Below are positions 61,998 through 64,000 of a stretch of DNA of 64,000 nt, piece after piece. The stretch covers positions 23,728-87,727 of the forward strand of contig NZ_JABMJG010000016.1 in the NCBI RefSeq assembly GCF_013376045.1. Direction: 5' to 3'. Each line of letters opens with the position of its first letter. Position 1 is the stretch's first letter. The stretch comes from Variovorax sp. SG517. GTDB lineage: Bacteria > Pseudomonadota > Gammaproteobacteria > Burkholderiales > Burkholderiaceae_C. The notes below the pieces were generated by a model. It was given only the letters and a program-made list of their open reading frames with translations. It did not search any database and was not told the DNA's origin. The position numbers and the translations under genes were made by a program.

Positions 61998-62951
61998 ATG
62001 CCCTCTGCCATGCAAGAAGAGTTCGATAACCTGGTGTCGCGCCTGCGCTTCCGACATCTGCGGCTGCTGGTGGAACTCCATCGCTTCGGCACCCTGGGCA
62101 AGGCCGCCGCCACGCTGCACCTGTCGCAGCCAGCCCTGAGCAAGACACTCAAGGAGATCGAAGACGCCTTCGGCTTCCCGTTGTTCCAGCGCAGCGCACG
62201 CGGCCTGGCCGCCACCTCACGCGGCGAAGTGATCGTGCAGGGTGCGCAGACGCTGCTGTCGGCCCTCGGGCACCTGAGCGAGGCTGCGCAGGCCTCCGAA
62301 GAAAAGCCCGTCGCCGTGCTTCATCTCGGCGCACCGCCCGCCGTGGCGGCCGGTGATTCGCTGCCGGCAGTTCTGGCCCGGCTGCAGGCCCGCAGCGAGC
62401 GCGTGGTCGTCCGGCTGCGCGAACAGGCGGTGCCGCAGCTGTTCGAGGCGCTGTTGCAGGGAGAGCTCGATGCCTTGCTGACCTCATTCAACCAGACTGC
62501 TTTTGCCGCCAAGCGAGCCACGCGCCTGGTCTACAAACGCTGTTCGGAGCACGAGTACGTTGTGATCGCTTCGCCCGCGCATCCCCTGGCAAGAAGAAGG
62601 AGCGTCGGCTGGGATGCGCTCGTGCACGACCGCTGGATCATGGCGGAGCCGGAGTTGCTCAGCCGCCAGGCGCTCGAGGGCCAGTTCCTGCGGGCGGGTG
62701 TCGCGGTACCGGCACCGAGCATCATCTCGAACAACCCCGCCACCAACGTGCAGCTGGTTGCCGCAGGGGCCGGGCTGGCCGCCGTTCCGCGGGCCATGGC
62801 CACGGCCGAGCAGCGCCTGGGACGGATCGCCGTGCTTCGCGTCGAGATGACGCCCTCGCGAGTGCCGGTCGCGCTCGTCTACCGGGCCGCGTCGAGCGGC
62901 GATCCGGCGATCAGGCTGCTGCATGCTGTCGTCCAGGAGCTCACGCCCTAG
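61998..62951 (+). CDS. LysR-family transcriptional regulator
   Basis: 317 residues. The winged helix is RHLRLLVELHRFGTLGKAAA, then TLHLSQPALSKTLKEIEDAF (about 20-65), followed by a LysR-type co-inducer-binding domain. The pattern resembles the GbpR/CbbR-related group that regulates sugar or organic-acid uptake. An ATG at 61998 was taken; one at 62010 (MQEEFDNLVSRL) is equally plausible. It is divergent from the Bug operon and probably controls it through the palindrome at 61949-61984. Confidence 0.88.
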   Translation: MPSAMQEEFDNLVSRLRFRHLRLLVELHRFGTLGKAAATLHLSQPALSKTLKEIEDAFGFPLFQRSARGLAATSRGEVIVQGAQTLLSALGHLSEAAQASEEKPVAVLHLGAPPAVAAGDSLPAVLARLQARSERVVVRLREQAVPQLFEALLQGELDALLTSFNQTAFAAKRATRLVYKRCSEHEYVVIASPAHPLARRRSVGWDALVHDRWIMAEPELLSRQALEGQFLRAGVAVPAPSIISNNPATNVQLVAAGAGLAAVPRAMATAEQRLGRIAVLRVEMTPSRVPVALVYRAASSGDPAIRLLHAVVQELTP

Positions 62952-63014
62952 GAGTCTGGGCGGCAGAAGCCGTTTTCCTGTCCTCGCCTGCAGGGCGATG
63001 CGCGTTCAGGAGCG

Positions 63015-64000
63015 ATGGCCGCGAACTACTTGCCCTACGACCCGCAGCAGATGCTGCTGCTGCCCGAAGCGATGCAGGACTGGCTGCCCCTGGGGCATCT
63101 GGCGCACTTCATCAGCGACACGGTCGACACGCTGGACTTGGGCGCGTTCCATGCCCGCTACGACAAGGACGGTCCGCGCAACCAGCCGTTCCACCCGGCC
63201 ATGATGGTCAAGGTGCTGGTCTACGGCTACGCCACGGGCGTGTTCAGTTCGCGCAAGATCGCCCGCAAGCTGCATGAGGATGTGGCCTTTCGGGTGCTGG
63301 CGGCGGGCAACTTCCCGGCGCACCGCACGATCCGCGAGTTCCGTGCCTTGCACCTGAATGAGTTGAGCGAGCTGTTCGTGCAGGTCGTTCGCCTGGCGCG
63401 CGAGATGGGTCTGGTCAAGCTGGGCACGATCGCCGTGGACGGCACCAAGGTCAAGGCCAATGCCAGCCGCCACAAGGCCATGAGCTACGGCTACATGCTC
63501 AAGGCCGAGGCTGAGCTCAAGGCGCAGATAGAGGTCTTGCTCAAGCGCGCGCAACAGGCCGACGAGGCCGAGAAGAACGAGCCCGAGTTGGACATCCCGG
63601 CCGAGATCGAACGCCGCGAAGCGCGCCTGGCAGCCATCGCCCAGGCCCGAGCGCGCCTGGAGCAACGCCAGCGCGAGGCCGAGATCGCGCGCGGGCGCGA
63701 CCCCGACGACAAGCCTCGTGGCGGGCGCTACAAGCGCGAGTTCGGCGTGCCAGAGGACCGCGCACAGGACAACTTCACCGATCCGGACAGTCGCATCATG
63801 AAGTGCGCTGGCGGCGCCTTCGAGGCGAGCTACAACGCGCAGACGGCGGTGGACGAGGCCGCGCACATCATCGTGGCGGCTGAGTTGACCAACTGCGGCA
63901 GCGACGCAGGCGAATTGCCGGTGATCCTGCAGGCCGTGAAGGGGAACCTGGGCGAGTTGCCCGAACAGGTGCTGGCCGACACGGGCTACAAGGCCGAGGC
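63015..64000 (+). CDS. IS1182-family transposase, 3' end outside window
   Basis: 328 codons visible. The N-terminus MAANYLPYDPQQMLLLPEAM, then LPLGHLAHFISDTVDTLDLG, the PFHPAMMVKVLVYGYATGVF segment and the DDE-type AVDGTKVKANASRHKAMSYG are typical of IS1182/IS1380-like DDE transposases. A long helical, charged insert (~175-245) precedes the AQTAVDEAAHIIVAAELT part. CAGGAG precedes the ATG at 63015. The frame is open to the window edge. It begins 63 bases after the lysR stop, and the element's left inverted repeat must lie in that gap. Because the right end is missing, intactness cannot be judged. Confidence 0.87.
   Translation, partial: MAANYLPYDPQQMLLLPEAMQDWLPLGHLAHFISDTVDTLDLGAFHARYDKDGPRNQPFHPAMMVKVLVYGYATGVFSSRKIARKLHEDVAFRVLAAGNFPAHRTIREFRALHLNELSELFVQVVRLAREMGLVKLGTIAVDGTKVKANASRHKAMSYGYMLKAEAELKAQIEVLLKRAQQADEAEKNEPELDIPAEIERREARLAAIAQARARLEQRQREAEIARGRDPDDKPRGGRYKREFGVPEDRAQDNFTDPDSRIMKCAGGAFEASYNAQTAVDEAAHIIVAAELTNCGSDAGELPVILQAVKGNLGELPEQVLADTGYKAE

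Noticed and set aside
60908..62215. Very long N-terminal extension of the M28-like gene through the Bug and lysR genes
   Set aside because: The added part overlaps two supported genes and is arginine-rich nonsense; a ribosome binding site precedes the internal ATG at 60907.

Overview
The window is GC-rich DNA (about two thirds G+C) and looks like an accessory, catabolic region of a betaproteobacterium of the order Burkholderiales, probably Comamonadaceae or a relative such as Variovorax. The reasons are the codon usage, two Bug/TctC solute-binding proteins, a Burkholderiales-type porin remnant and the LysR and MocR regulators. No rRNA, tRNA or CRISPR array was recognised. All family calls come from reading the translations by eye; no database search was possible.

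Layout. (1) 1-9.5 kb holds mixed genes: a UvrA-like ATPase cut by the window edge, a small hypothetical, a GAF-GGDEF diguanylate cyclase, the tail of a beta-helix secreted protein, a MINPP-like histidine-phosphatase lipoprotein, an SH3-type secreted protein, a small membrane protein and a HEAT-repeat protein. (2) 9.5-12.1 kb is a gene graveyard: an IS3-family transposase tail, a porin missing both ends, an Lrp/AsnC tail and unassigned DNA, with one small intact hypothetical. (3) 12.3-21.0 kb is a TetR gene divergent from a compact operon for an aromatic or heterocyclic substrate: FAD monooxygenase, VOC ring-cleavage enzyme, NMT1-type ABC transporter with two permeases, FAA hydrolase, NTF2-like protein and Bug protein.

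(4) 38.2 down to 21.3 kb (minus strand) is a 16-gene, ~16.9-kb tightly packed transcription unit: a three-subunit HcnABC/opine-oxidase-like dehydrogenase, a complete Dpp/Opp-type peptide ABC transporter, a DAO-family oxidase, a cupin, a GhrA-like dehydrogenase, an M20 amidohydrolase, then threonine synthase, homoserine kinase, KBL and threonine dehydrogenase. Read as chemistry, the last four convert homoserine through threonine to glycine and acetyl-CoA. A divergent OccR/NocR-like LysR gene follows. (5) 40.4-47.5 kb (plus) is a six-gene unit: two aldehyde dehydrogenases, a double cupin, a second DAO oxidase, a D-serine-dehydratase-like PLP enzyme and an ornithine-cyclodeaminase homologue. It converges on (6) 51.4 down to 47.5 kb: threonine aldolase, DUF1537 four-carbon-acid kinase, PdxA2-like dehydrogenase and an unassigned TIM barrel, with a divergent MocR regulator. 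Regions 4-6 together form an island for four-carbon hydroxy-amino acids and conjugates or opines that contain them.

(7) 53-58.4 kb carries a chemoreceptor, remnants (a duplicated Bug tail and a Crp/Fnr tail), a second MocR regulator and a divergent class I aminotransferase. (8) 58.8-62.9 kb is an unusual three-gene unit (Bug protein, M28-like protein that appears to lack metal ligands, beta-propeller glycosidase-like protein) divergent from a LysR gene, with a very strong palindrome between. (9) From 63.0 kb an IS1182-type transposase runs off the right edge.
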